In this document: positions 44,070 to 55,308 of the stretch, piece by piece
How positions within the stretch are numbered: the first letter of the stretch is position 1
Layout of the letters: every line of letters begins with the position of its first letter
Assembly (NCBI GenBank): GCA_024036415.1
Contig: JAMWET010000570.1
Coordinates: 1-64,000, forward strand
Source: Prochilodus magdalenae
Lineage: Eukaryota > Chordata > Actinopteri > Characiformes > Prochilodontidae
DNA: 64,000 nt
Direction of reading: 5' to 3'
Program-made: the position numbers and the translations under genes
The notes under the pieces: generated by a model
The model's database searches: none
What the model was told of the DNA's origin: nothing
The model's input: only the letters and a program-made list of their open reading frames with translations

Positions 44070-46898
44070 CTATAATGACTGTATTTTATTGCATTCCCAA
44101 AAGATGTGGGTGTGGGTGGCCACTGAGTTTGAACACATTCTCCAACATGGTTGATGTTGTCTGATTTGTTTACTCTTTAGCTCAGGTGTTATAAAATAAA
44201 GAGTCAGATTTTTCCACCCAAATTCTTTCCATATTCTTGAGCTGGTTGTGGCATGTTGTGTTATACACATATTAGTCCATTCGTCCTCTGTAATCCTAGT
44301 ATTAAGCTCCTTTTCCCATTTAGCTTTAATGTACATTGTGGTTTGAGGGGGCAACTTACATTCTCTTAGGCTATGATAAAGATGGTGATGTCAACCTCAT
44401 TTTTATACCATTGTATATCTTTACTACTGCATCAATAATAGCAATGTTTGGAGACTCCAGAGTTTGGTTACCTTGTAGTTCAATTACCAAAATAGTTCCT
44501 TAATTGTAAATATCTAAAGAAGTCCCTCTGTCTCCCAATCCGTATGTCTTTTTTAATTCCTGGAAGCTCATTACATTTCTCGCATTCTTGATGATTGTAC
44601 AGATTGCAGTGACTCCGTTTGTTGCCCATTGTCTGAAGGTGAAATCTGTCTGGCTTGGTTTGAAGCTCTCATCATACGCAAACCAATTTAGCAGTTGCAT
44701 ACATCTTGGTCCTTATTTTGTATTTTTTTTAATTAGAATCAAACCATTATATCTAATGTATGTGTAGTGATAGGGTTTATTGAGACCCTTGTAGTTTCTT
44801 TGTAAGGTCTCACGTTTGCCCCACATGAGACTGGATTGGATATTTAATACATTCTTCTCAATATCTTTCCATCTCGCAATATAGTTTTCATCACACCAGT
44901 TAAGTTAATGGCCTCCTAGTTGGGCTGCCTGGAAGTAGGCTTTAAAGACTTAGGTAATGACAGTCCACCTTTGTCTGTTTGGGCAGCTTGTAATGTAGAG
45001 TATTTTATTCTTGGCTTTCTACCATTTCAAATAACAATCTGGAGATCATTTTACTCCAAATTTGGAAACTTTCTTGAGTGGTATTTTTCAGTGGGAGGGA
45101 ATGTAAACACGGTATAGGGAGTCTGTGGTAGACGTTCACTTTTGAATTATTTCAATTCTAGACTAAGATCTAATCGTAGGTGAAGGACCATTTTTCCAAG
45201 TCTTTGTTTATCTGTGAATGTATATTTGGTTAAAATTTGTTTTGAAGAGTTGGGATATGCTTTGCTTTGGTAACAGAATTACCCTAGGTACTTTATTGTT
45301 TTTGCCATCCCATAACATATTTATACATCTTTTCTTTTTGGATTTCTTGGGAAGGGGTGTAGTTGAAGCCAGAATTATGTGCGTTTTTGTCGGACATTTA
45401 CTTTTGTAACCTGAATGTTTTTCCCCTATATAATTTTAACAATTCATCAGGTTTGGTGCAATACCCGGTATTAGGGTTTCCTTCAGATAGAACTATAATG
45501 TCATCTCTGCAAACAAGCTAATATATGCACTTTGTCCTTTTATAATGATTCCCTGTAGCTTCACTCTGTCCATATAGCGTGCGCTAGGGTTCAAATATAT
45601 ATGAAAAAAAAAAAGAGGTTGACAGGACACCACAGCCCTGACGTGTACCTCTTTTAAAAAAGGGTTATCCTTTCCTGTTAGACTTTTTATCCCTAGCGGT
45701 AGGGTTTTTATGGTATGTGTTCTGAGGTGCAGTTAATTTGAATTTTTGCTAAAACACAAATCGTTCCAGTACTCGTGTGTAAAGAAATTCCAATTCACAC
45801 TATCGAAGAGCCTTTTCTGCATCAAGGCTTATCAACATAGCACCTCATTCCTGGTATATATTTGTAATATTTATTGATAATATGAAGAGTTCTTCGAATA
45901 TTGTCTACTGTGTTTGGCGTCCTACAATAAAGCCTGTTTGATCCTCGTCATTAGATCTGGCATAAACCTCATGTATCTTTTGGGGGGGGGGGGTGCAATA
46001 ATAGATGTATATAATTTATAATCAATGTTGAGTACTGATGATGGTAGGTTCGGTAGTTTGCTACAGTATTCTGTGATTCTTGCCTTCCTTGGGATTAATG
46101 ATATGTATTGCATCCTTCCAGAGGGTCGGTAACTTCCCTTTTTCAAGGTCCAGTTGTAAAGGAACGGACTAGTAGGGGTATTAGTTCTTCTTTGAATGGG
46201 TCTATACCATTCGGCTGGAAACGCCGTCGCTACCTGGGGATTTTGTTTGCGACTTAAGTTCTAGATATAGCTTTGTCTCACTCCTTCTACCGATAAATGC
46301 TTGTCATTAATATTTTCATTTTGTATTTCTCTCCAATGATGGTAGATCTAGACAGTTGAGGAATTCCCTTATCTCGTGTCACTATAGAGGAGGGTGGTTT
46401 GGGTGTATAGAGTTTTAGAGAAGTCCTTAAATACATTCTCAATTTCTTCGAGTACATCATGTACAATGTTTGTCCGGAATATGGGTCTTTAACCTTGTAT
46501 ATTGTATTTACAGCTTGTTTTTTACGTATTCGTTTTGCCAGTAATCTTGTGGCCTTTGGACCTGATTCATAGTAGGTCTGTTTTAGGAATCTTATTTTTT
46601 TTTCTACCTCATCTCTTAAAATGTTATCCAATTTTTGTTGTGTGTCCTTTTTTTGCTGTAGAAATTGTGTTTGGAGAGTGTTCTGATATTGTAGCTCTAA
46701 GCTCCTTAATCTCTTAACCAAATTAAGATACGCCGCTTGCTTGTTTTTGTTTAAATGTGAGGTAAGAGCAATCAGCTTTCCCCGAATAACAGCTTTTAGT
46801 GCATCCCATACCATTGTTGGATCAGACACCCCTGTGTCATTTTCCTCAATATATCTCTTTATTTCCATTTTAATTTGTTCAGTATTTTTTTTTATCAT
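44070..46898 (-). pseudogene. L1-like ORF2 reverse-transcriptase region, broken
   Basis: 46,898-46,287 is still open and corresponds to the linker between endonuclease and reverse transcriptase (WDALKAVIRGKLIALTSHLN, YYESGPKATRLLAKRIRKKQ). Beyond that, fragments such as YISLIPRKARITEYCSKLPN and YKLYTSIIA, with RYMRFMPDLMTRIKQALL, mark the first RT motifs, interrupted by shifts. A run of 13 G at about 45,978 falls in the middle. The C-terminus survives as WEKELNTRITEDEWTNMC and MCSNSVATHTHIFWECNKI (44,354-44,070). No continuous palm with a catalytic Asp pair could be read. Confidence 0.8.
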
Positions 46899-47661
46899 TT
46901 AATATACCTATATTCAGTCTCCAAGTAGTGTTTTTCTTTCTAGTGCCTAGATGTACATCAAGATGCACTGCGTTGTGATCTGATATGTCGGCTGTTCCAA
47001 TTTTAAATTCTTTTAGCCTATGCAGTCCCCAGCTATTCATGAAAATGTAGTCAATTCTTGAATGTGATTTATGTGGGTGTGAGTAGTGGGTGTAGTCTTT
47101 TTCCAGTGGATGAAGTTCCCTCCAGACATCTACCATTCCCTGTTCTTTTAAGAGTATATTCATTAATTTAGTTATGTGCATTTTATTTCTAATGGGACCT
47201 GTGGTATCTAGATTATGATTTAGTACTATATTTAAATCCCCCCCACATAGCAAAAGACCCTCTGATTCTGAGGCAATTATTCTAAAAGGGGAATTAAAGA
47301 AACCTTTATCGCTGTCTGGTGGGGCATATATATTGACCAGCGTCACTTTTTCATGCTCTAGTTCCCCTTTAACAATAATATATCTCCCTTGCTTATCAAC
47401 AATTTCTTTGGAGCAATCAAAAGTGACTGAATTCCTAATGAGTATTGCTACTCCCCTCTTATGACTCTGTCTATGTGAGCTATAGAATGTATTTCTAAAG
47501 CCAATTTTTTTCAGCTTCTCATGTTCGTCTTTTGTTAGATGCATTTCCTGCATAAACATAATGTGGGCCTTGAGCTTTTTCATTTTGAGGATTACTTTAC
47601 TTCTTTTGATAGGGTTGTTCATTCCATTTACATTCAAAGACACCAGTTTTACTGTATTCAT
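46879..47661 (-). CDS. L1-like ORF2 endonuclease domain, open
   Basis: 260 codons, starting MNTVKLVSLNVNGMNNPIKR. It is an APE-type endonuclease that would nick target DNA for retrotransposition. Visible signatures are the N-terminal SLNVNG, the Glu motif FMQEMHL, LVNIYAPPDSD, CGGDLNIV (usual GDFN replaced by GDLN), HSRIDYIFMN and the terminal SDHNAVHLDV. All metal-binding and catalytic positions I can place are present. The frame closes with TAA just before the linker, so it is separated from the RT region by one break. Confidence 0.85.
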   Translation of the reverse strand: MNTVKLVSLNVNGMNNPIKRSKVILKMKKLKAHIMFMQEMHLTKDEHEKLKKIGFRNTFYSSHRQSHKRGVAILIRNSVTFDCSKEIVDKQGRYIIVKGELEHEKVTLVNIYAPPDSDKGFFNSPFRIIASESEGLLLCGGDLNIVLNHNLDTTGPIRNKMHITKLMNILLKEQGMVDVWRELHPLEKDYTHYSHPHKSHSRIDYIFMNSWGLHRLKEFKIGTADISDHNAVHLDVHLGTRKKNTTWRLNIGILNDKKKY

Positions 47662-48112
47662 GTTACTGATAGAGATGTGTGACTTTCACTATTACCCTGG
47701 CAACCACTTACATTAATAAAGAATACATCAAAAATATGAATTAAGGAAAAAAGGAGAAAAACGAAAAACGCAAAACGAAGGTAGGCTGACTTCCAAAAAT
47801 GGGTGTATCTACTATACACCTCCCACGTCGTATCCGTGGGTCGAGGGGAAAATCTCACACAAAATAAGGGCCCCTCTCTTGTGGCAAGAGGTGGACTTTT
47901 CAGCCGTATGCTCTCACACACTCGAACAATGTTCAATTTAACTCGCCCAGATGTGCTCCCAACCAAACATTAACTTATTAAACAAGACAGACCATCAAAC
48001 CTAGAACTAGATGGACTCTGGTTGTGTGTATTAACAAGTGTCAGTCATTGAAGTTCACCTTAATTAGTCTTTTCCTTTCCTGTTATCTGCTTACCCGGAC
48101 TCCGCTGGCCTA

Positions 48113-49180
48113 TTACTTCCTTTGGAATTCTTTTAGCTTTGACTTGGCTCGTTCTGCTGTTTCTCTGTGGTTTCCAGCTCGTTGCCAGGACATCGCGCTC
48201 CTAAGCCGCTCTTCAATTCCCACCATGGCCGTGTTGCTGCTCGGGATTTCGACTTCAATCCCTCTCCTCCTCAGGTCCTCCGCCGCCTCCCTTGCGTTCC
48301 CGTAAGTCTGCGGTCCGCCCTCCCAGTGGATCCGCATCTTGGTCAGAGGAGTCTGGAAGCGTATGCCTCTTTCTTTTAGGGCTTTCTTTATCCCGACGTA
48401 CTCCTTACGTTTCTGGTTAACTTCCATGGCATAGTCATGATCAAAAGATAGCGTCCGGCCTTGATACTGGATCTTTTTCTGCCAGGCTTTCTTTAGAACA
48501 GTTTCCTTTACCGTGTACTGGAGGAAATTCACGACTGTGGATCTCGGGGGCTGTCCGGAGCTCGGCTTCGGTGCTAGAGCTCTGTGCGCCCGTTGGATTT
48601 GCAGTTCTATTTCACTCGGCAGGGAGAGTTCAGTTCTCAGTAATGTCTCCACAAACAGAAGCATAGAAGAGCCCTCGGCGTCCTCTGGTAGGCCGAAAAT
48701 ACGAATATTATTTCGTCTGCTTCTACCTTCTTGGTCTGTCAGCTTCTCTTGTAGGGCTCGTTGTTGCTTTAGTGCTAACAGAAGAGCCTCGTTAGCCTCC
48801 ATGCTCCACGTTTCAGTTTCGCTGACTCTTTGCTCCGTTTCGGTAATTCTAGTAGCTTGTGTTGGTAGCTCTTTAGCGGTTTCTGCTAGTCTTTGGTTAA
48901 AGTCTTGCTTGAAATATTCCAGTTCTTCTTTCATTTCTCTCTTGAATTCCTCTTTGAATGTGGACAGGTCCGCCCGTAGCTCCGTTTTGAAACTTTGTAT
49001 TTCTCTGGCAACGTCTCTAAGCCCAGAGCGAACTGCCTCGGTCACCTCAGTTTCCATGTGTTCTTCGTCTGCACCGTCGTCCTCCACCTCAGGCATGTTT
49101 CCCTCGTCCTCTTTATCTCTCTGTTGTTTTTCGTTGGTTTTGGGCTTTCTCTGGTTTCGCGTTCTCTCTCCCCGTTCCAT
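48113..49180 (-). CDS. L1-like ORF1 protein, open
   Basis: 355 codons. An N-terminal acidic/basic segment is followed by a coiled coil at about residues 50-155 (SFKTELRADLSTFKEEFKRE...). Next comes the RRM-like core signature RRNNIRIFGLPEDAEGSSM. The C-terminal domain contains IQRAHRALAPKPSSGQPPRS and ALKERGIRFQTPLTKMRIHW. This matches the ORF1p (Transposase_22) plan of L1 elements, an RNA-binding trimer that coats the LINE RNA. No internal stop. ATG at 49,180 lies soon after the 5' end, as expected. Confidence 0.88.
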   Translation of the reverse strand: MERGERTRNQRKPKTNEKQQRDKEDEGNMPEVEDDGADEEHMETEVTEAVRSGLRDVAREIQSFKTELRADLSTFKEEFKREMKEELEYFKQDFNQRLAETAKELPTQATRITETEQRVSETETWSMEANEALLLALKQQRALQEKLTDQEGRSRRNNIRIFGLPEDAEGSSMLLFVETLLRTELSLPSEIELQIQRAHRALAPKPSSGQPPRSTVVNFLQYTVKETVLKKAWQKKIQYQGRTLSFDHDYAMEVNQKRKEYVGIKKALKERGIRFQTPLTKMRIHWEGGPQTYGNAREAAEDLRRRGIEVEIPSSNTAMVGIEERLRSAMSWQRAGNHRETAERAKSKLKEFQRK

Positions 49181-49299
49181 TGCTGTATAGATGATTTGTG
49201 TTTGAGTTGAAAATGAATTTGGGGGCGCTTTTTTCCGTTTGGAATATGGGAGCTAGTGGTTTATGCCGCCATCTTCATGCTGTCCTCACCGGAAGTCCC

Positions 49300-49315
49300 G
49301 TTCTGGTTTATTTTT
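49300..49315. repeat. 16-bp target-site duplication, 5' side of the L1-like element
   Basis: GTTCTGGTTTATTTTT, identical to 43,487-43,502, adjacent to the LINE's 5' end. Confidence 0.85.
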
Positions 49316-49449
49316 AAAACGCTACGGCAGTCATGGCACACAAATCTGATGAGTCTTGTTCATTATCTGTGTAGAATTATTTTGTGGAGAAACTTAATGA
49401 ATGAAACAAATAATTCAGCTAACTCTTGCTGTCTGTTGAAAATCTATTT

Positions 49450-50585
49450 GTTTCATTTCCGACTTAAACAATGTTGCAGCTGCTTTTCCTGGATGTCAAC
49501 AACGATAATCTGTGTTGTGGTCTGTGCTCACTACATAGCAAATTGTGGGGTAAATACTGTGGGTTACTTCTAACAATCATTCTCAGAAGGAAGGATGCAG
49601 TACAACTCTTACTTGGTAGCTCAACAACACACGCACACAGTGAGTAGCAATCAATCACCCGACCAAGTGCTCACTCGTATACACCTCAACCTGCATGTAT
49701 TAAATCCGTTTGAGCTACTGAAGAAACTAATTCGGATAAGGGAGAATTAAAGCAGGTTTGCTGCAGTACGAAACGAGCACTAACTAAACCACCCACTTAC
49801 CCGGATTAACACGCTTCACCCTTCACTAACACAGCCACGGCTCTCTACACTCTGGTGACAATGCTCTCACCACCCACTCGCACTCCTACCGCCATAAGTA
49901 CATTGTCCACCGGACCTCTCTCTCTCTCACTGCGCCCTGTTGTGAAGTGAGAGGAGCAATGCAGTACCGTCTGGATGAGACACCATCCCTACACCCCGAC
50001 ACGCCACGACTTCAGTCCAGGAGGAAAGGAAGCCATACAGAAGCATGTCCACAAACAACGGGACTGTTCGTTTTACATTTATCCTTTATCAAGGCACCGC
50101 AAACTGACTGCCAAAGATACACAACACGCCCACCCACAGACCCACAGAGGTGGAGGGGAAGAGTTTCTCAAACATCCTTTTCTTTTACACACTGAGGGAT
50201 AATTCCATAAGCATAGAAATGACCAAGTATTGTATATTTAAACTACAGCTGGATGTTAACAGTGGTGGTGAAGGTGATTAGCATGATGCTAACTGCTCTT
50301 ACCTCGGCTGTTCTTCATATAGTCATATCGCTGCTGTAGGAGAAATATGTCCACACATTAAATCAGTTCATATCAGGTTTATATCTTATAACAGCAGATC
50401 CATAATAATAAGACCGAGTTTAAACTCTACACTAGCCTTACACACCACTCTCCGCTTTAGCTTCCTGATCTGAACCTGAACTGTTTCACTTTAATATTCC
50501 ACTTGATGTGTTATAGTGTCACTGTATCTGCCCGACTGGTTTCAGGGTGTCAAGTCAAACAACATTTCCCTGCCAACACTTGGCG
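49450..50585 (+). repeat. dispersed repeat, copy B (matches 2.6-3.5 kb)
   Basis: Same orientation and block order as 2,590-3,545, but with an extra ~140 bp near 49,540-49,680 (a CACACGCACACA-containing stretch). The 50,280-50,480 block is nearly identical to 3,240-3,440. No protein recognised. Confidence 0.8.
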
Positions 50586-50964
50586 TGCCCACACCTGTCC
50601 TATGAAAGTGTTTCACCTTCAGTGTTCAGTTGCTTTAACCAAGTCCATACCCAAACAGTCTGAAATACTGATCCTTAGTATTAAGTTATCAAATAACTTA
50701 CGTACAACATATGTATTTTGCAATGACCTAAGTGTTCACTGTTCCATGTGAAGCTGCCATTCAAAATCTGTAAGAAAGGACATTTGGCTGGCTAAATGGG
50801 ATAGTCAGTTTGGTCTCCACTGTGTCACGGCGCGGTTGGGGGTGTGGACCCGAGCGCAGGGCGGGAACCCGTTTGCAGAGATGTAAATGTTAAATTGCAA
50901 GCAAACGAGTTTCCTGGATGTGGATGCATGTGAAACTATGTGTGCAGGGAGTGAACTATTTGTG

Positions 50965-51033
50965 GTCTAGGCGGGGATCGAACCCCCACCCTCCGGAGTT
51001 ATAACCCCACGTGTTACCACTGCGCTACGCGGC
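50965..51033 (-). other. tRNA-like sequence, probably a tRNA-derived SINE head
   Basis: Read on the - strand it begins GCCGCGTAGCGCAGTGGTAA (A-box-like) and contains GGGGGTTCGATCCCCGCC (B-box and a perfect T-arm stem). Between them lies an anticodon-like loop GGGGTTATAACTCC. The 5' GCCGCGT does not pair with the 3' sequence, so there is no acceptor stem. This argues against a functional tRNA and for an internal RNA polymerase III promoter inherited by a SINE or other repeat. The adjoining TGTCACGGCGCGG at 50,822 may be the repeat's end. Confidence 0.55.
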
Positions 51034-51429
51034 AAAAAATGTGGGGCCACTCAGGATGAGGTTTTGTGAGGGAGAGGGAGAAAGGGCGGGGTAAAAAACA
51101 AAGGAGACGCCAGGACAACATACTCAAATGAAAAGAGAAGTTTATAAAGATCAGAAATAAACAGGAGAGGGTTTAACAGAAAGGGGATTCCGTGGGTCTC
51201 TGCGTGCAGAGTGACCCACGCTCTCTACTCTGTGTATGTGTGTTTATTTATTTAATTTTTAAGAACTTTTTGCTTTTATTTTCTTTTGCTTTTTTCCTTT
51301 ACATTTCTCTCTTACTTTTTCTCTCTTTTTCTTTTTCTCTCATTTTTTTTGTCTGTACCACCTACCCCTCTACAAAGGTGCAGCGGAGGTGTTTGTGTGG
51401 TGGGGGCTTTTATGGCTGATACCTCAGGT

Positions 51430-52160
51430 GCAGCTTGTTGGCTTGATCAGCCTGGAATGGTGGAATTCAAGAATGGTGACCAAACTGACCCTAATTGTTA
51501 CAGACCAATTTCCATCTTACATTGTAACCCTGGTTAACAAATAGCTAAATGATTATCCAAATAGCAACAATAGTTGTTTCAGGGACTCAGTCTGGCTTTC
51601 TCCAGGTTAAGGTTGTGTTACGTCTGTTTTAAAGGTTTTAAATTATGTTTATTCTGCTTTGGATGCTGGACAACATTGTGCAGCAATATTGATTGTTCTG
51701 ACCAAAGCTTTTAATTCAATCGACTCTGTCCTTCTAAATAGACTAGGCAGCATAGGGTTCGCAGCAGGTCTCAGCAGCTCAAATTATAAAATTTTCTTTC
51801 TCACTCCTTTCTAGTTATTAGGGGCATCCCACAAGGGTCAGTTCTAGGCCCTACAATATCATCTGTATACATCAACGATATTTCCCCTGCTGTAATGCTT
51901 CGATTCATTTATACTCTGATGACACTATCCCATACACCACCGAGTCTTCTGTTAAATCTGTGATGTCAACACTCCAGGATAGCTCCCTTCATGTCCAAAG
52001 TGCCTTTGCTGCTCTCGAATCGTCTTTAAACATTTCTAAGACCAAGATCATGTGGTTTGGTCAGGAAATGCTATGACCACTTATAAATTTACCAGAAGTG
52101 AGGGAACAAACCTGGAACAGGTTACAGCTCGTAAATATCTGGGATTTGGTTAGATAGCAA
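51430..52160 (+). mobile_element. LINE reverse-transcriptase fragment (Rex/Jockey-like), decayed
   Basis: Broken + strand frames read EFKNGDQTDPNCYRPISILH. They continue with remnants of SALDAGQHCAAI-like and A-FNSID, then GIPQGSVLGPTI-like (51,820-51,860) and YINDIS, a HLYSDDTI-like catalytic motif (51,910) and NISKTKIMWFGQEM. The motifs are in the right order but several frameshifts and stops separate them. Inactive. Confidence 0.8.
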
Positions 52161-53405
52161 TTTATCTTTCAATGACCTTCTCCAGGTCCGATATGACTGG
52201 CTTACAAATTACAGGAGGTCAAAAATGGTTGGTTTACAACTTACAGGAGATGTGATATAATTTGATGAACATGGCTTTCTACATTTCACCATTAGTCAGA
52301 GTCAGCCCTGAAAAGTGCACATTTTACAGTGTATTGTGAAGGAGGATAAACTGAGAATGGCTTGAACTAGTAAAGTGCATGTATGTGGGAAAGTGGGGCT
52401 AAATAGCATTTAAAGCCCCTCTAAACCTGACCTAGTGACTTCTAAGGTGAGCTCATGAATAATTAACATGAGCTCTGCTCTGATTGGCCTGTTTGCAGCA
52501 TGACCCCACATGAACACTACATAGAAAAAACTCTTCAAATAGACACAGACAGGAACAAGCGCTCCGTTATGACGTGACAGAGCGAGCGGGGGATAACAGT
52601 AGGAGTCACAAGAGATCAGTTAGAGGAGTTTGCAGGGTTAGTAGAGCTGGGACCAGTTAGAGGGGCTAAGACCAGTTCAAGGAGGTGGTGGAGGGAGAAA
52701 AGGTAAGTGAAAGTGATATAAGTGAAGTGAACATGCTGGACTGTAGAAATCCACCTGGTCACAGTTAGATCAGTTATCATGTCTGTCCTGCTTGAGCTGT
52801 TGTAGCTCAACATGAAGACTTGATGAAACACAAAAGCCACCTGATTGGATGCAGTGTAACATGATCACAGTAGGACATTAGGAACCTCCTAAATGAGCTC
52901 CTGAAGAAACGATGCTGAACATGTACATATATAGCTAACAGCAATGAAGCTCGACTGTTAAAATAATTGTATAAGAATGATATACACAATGGAAGGAAGG
53001 TCAGAGGGGAAGACACTATGGTTTATCTATGTGTTTATTATTTTACGGGTGTTAAGGCATGGCCTCGGTCAGGTGGGCGTTATGAGGGCTAAAAGGTGAC
53101 ATCTCTGCTTTTTGCAGGTGATGTTGTCTTTATGGCTTCCTTTGCATGGAATTCTCTAGCATGTACTTCAACATATATGCAAAGTGTTGAGCAGCTGGTA
53201 TGGGGATCAACACATCCAATGACATCACACGTCAATGAAAGGGAAACAACCTAAGGCCAATGTTGGCTTCTTTGTTAACCCTGATGTCTGTGTGACCTTT
53301 TGTTTCTACCTTTTAGTTACGCTGTAATAGTCAGGCCTGCTGGAGTCACTTCTGCACTCTGTTTACACATATAGTGCTTTCAGTCCTTCTGTCAAAGCTG
53401 AGTTA
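52161..53405. other. no gene recognised
   Basis: No family recognised. A GC-richer block at 52,560-52,690 (GACAGAGCGAGCGGGGGATA) is unexplained. Confidence 0.35.
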
Positions 53406-53469
53406 CTGTCCAAACTGTGAGGTCTAATGTGGAGCTACTGCCCAAACTGTGAGGTCTAATGTGGAGCTT
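53406..53469. repeat. 32-bp tandem duplication
   Basis: CTGTCCAAACTGTGAGGTCT at 53406 recurs as CTGCCCAAACTGTGAGGTCT at 53438, with one difference in 32 bp. Confidence 0.9.
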
Positions 53470-53625
53470 GTAGCAGTTTTCCATTTAAGGTCCTGTCTTT
53501 TGACACAAGGAGCTTGAAAGCGATGCGGGTTGTCTTCCTCCTCCTGTATTGTGGAACCATGCATCATCTTCTCAGCCCGCTTCTTAAACACACTAAACAT
53601 ACAGCACCTTAAAAGAAGAAGAAAA
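53460..53625 (-). other. possible exon of unknown gene
   Basis: After a TTCTTCTTTTAAG acceptor-like tract on the - strand, an open stretch reads CMFSVFKKRAEKMMHGSTIQ and then HRFQAPCVKRQDLKWK. The composition is protein-like and a pyrimidine tract precedes it, but there is no recognised domain or clear donor. It could belong to the NLR-type debris next door. Low confidence. Confidence 0.25.
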
Positions 53626-53845
53626 TAATCCATTAAAAGAAAAGAAAACCTCTATAAATATCTGGAACACACTTTTCTGAAGTCTTTTTACTCCAGCATG
53701 ATCTGCAAGACAACATTTAAACTCACTGTGTTTATTAGGGATATCTACTCTGTACATTCACAAACTGCCCACTGCACACAGTCCACACAGTTCATTATGT
53801 CCACTGCTGCAGTACCTCACATATACTACTCATACATAAGAAATA

Positions 53846-55306
53846 ATATTTGCCTCCAATAATGCAAAAACTAGAAGAAGAAGGACATTTGGCTCTCATA
53901 ATTACAATATTTATAAATAAATAAAATTTAAAAAATGCAATCCCAATAAAAAAAAATACCCCTACTATTTTTTATTTGTTTTCCAAAATAAATATAAACA
54001 AATTGTTATAAAAAAAACATGAACAAAATGTATCTTAATTCCAAAAATGTAAACCCAATTCGAAATGAAATTATATTTATACCTAAATAATTAAAATGAA
54101 TGAACTTGATTACAGAAGTGTAATCCCAATTCCAAAAACTTGATATTTGCCCCACTTGATAATTTTACTCAAAAAATCTTAATTCCAGACATGCAATCCC
54201 AATCCCAAAGAAAAGATTTTTGACCCTAATAATTCCAAAAAATGAATCCAGATTCCAAATCTAATCCTAGTTCCAAATAAATTATATTTCTGCCTAATAA
54301 TTAAAAAAAAATCAAAAGTGTAATCCCAATTCCAAAACAATGTTGCTAATATTAATTCCAATGAATTAAGTCTACTTTAAGTGTGCAGAGTGTAGTGAGA
54401 CGGCAAGACCACAAAAACAGAAAGAAACATTTAGAGTGTACAAAAAAATCTCTGAATTCCGAAGTATAAACTTAAAGATAGTTAGGAACAAAGATCTTTG
54501 ATTAAGAGCCTATAACAAAAACCTCCCTGAAATATTTGGACCTCAGTAGCAATAAATTTCAGGATTTAGAACGGCCTCTACTCTGTCCTGGACTGAGTCC
54601 ACACCCAATTTTGCAAGTCTGTTGTGTTGTCTTTCTGCAGACTTTTTTTTTTTATTTTGTGGAGTCTTGACAGGGATCAGTTTTTAAACTAGATAAATCT
54701 TCCCAGGAAGAGTTGAACCTCAGTAAAAATGACTTGCAAGATTCAGGAGTGAAGCCTCTCACACTCTGAGCTGGAGATTCTCAAGTCAACAAGAACTACA
54801 AACTCAAGTGACTTCACTGCACAATCTCTTGTGTTCTTTGTCTGCAGACTGGCTTTGTATAATATTAGGAAATACCCCTTTAGATAGACAGGAACAAGGA
54901 TCAATTATTTAACAATAAAAATCCCAAAGTACAAATCAAAATTTCAGATGGTTAGGAACAAGGATCATTGATTAGAAATGTAACATCCTAGTCAAAATTT
55001 CTGATACTTAGAAACAAAGCTATTTGAATGTCAAATTCAAATACAAAATGTCCCAAATTCTGAAGTCCCAAAAAAAATAATAATACAAATAATAATACAA
55101 AAATAAATCAAGATTTGGAATTTGCCAATAATGAATTCCCAAATTTAAAGGTTCTAGTAAAAATTTGTAAAAAAAAAAAACAATCATTTGGAATGCCAGT
55201 CAAATTCCAAGAAATAGCTCTGAAAAGCACCAACTGGTGGCCAGACAAGAATTGAATCTATTATTGAATTTATAATTTTTTGCTTACTTTATAACCACTA
55301 GTGAAA
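53846..55306 (+). repeat. direct segmental duplication, copy 1 (with degenerate minisatellite)
   Basis: The order of blocks matches 56,787-58,806: ATATTTGCCTC-AATAATGCAA, then a degenerate ~60-bp repeat built on AATTCCAAAA-GTGTAATCCCAATTCC and ATATTTGCCCCTAATAATTA. Next come the ACCTCCCTGAAATATTTGGA block, the LRR relic and the TGGCCAGACAA-AATTGAATC end. Copy 1 is shorter by some internal deletions. Confidence 0.85.
54690..54765 (+). pseudogene. NLR-type leucine-rich-repeat relic, copy 1
   Basis: A + strand frame reads LDKSSQEELNLSKNDLQDSG followed by VKPLTL and a stop. L-LS-NDLQDSGV-PL is the repeat found in fish NLR (NLRC3-like) receptors. Only one repeat remains and there is no NACHT domain nearby. 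Confidence 0.65.
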
Positions 55307-55308
55307 TA

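Larger units (their letters stand above)
43503..49299 (-). mobile_element. near-full-length L1-like LINE (5.8 kb)
   Basis: 16-bp direct repeats flank the element. Its 5' end lies at about 49,299 and its A-rich 3' end at about 43,503-43,570. On the - strand it holds a short 5' UTR (AAGATGGCGGCATAAACCAC), intact ORF1 (49,180-48,113), a ~450-bp inter-ORF region and ORF2. ORF2 has an intact endonuclease (47,661-46,879) and a decayed reverse transcriptase. The intact TSD and 5' end mean it inserted whole and decayed later. Its clade looks like fish L1 (Swimmer-like), from memory. Confidence 0.88.

Noticed and set aside
48513..49190. 225-codon + strand frame over the L1 ORF1
   Set aside because: Low-complexity Ser/Leu antisense of the ORF1 coiled coil. 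The - strand protein has a clear family.
43487..49315. LTR retrotransposon explanation for the 16-bp direct repeats
   Set aside because: There are no long direct repeats and the content is ORF1 plus APE endonuclease, so they are LINE target-site duplications.
50965..51033. Functional tRNA gene
   Set aside because: No acceptor-stem pairing and no proper 3' end, so a tRNA-derived repeat is more likely.
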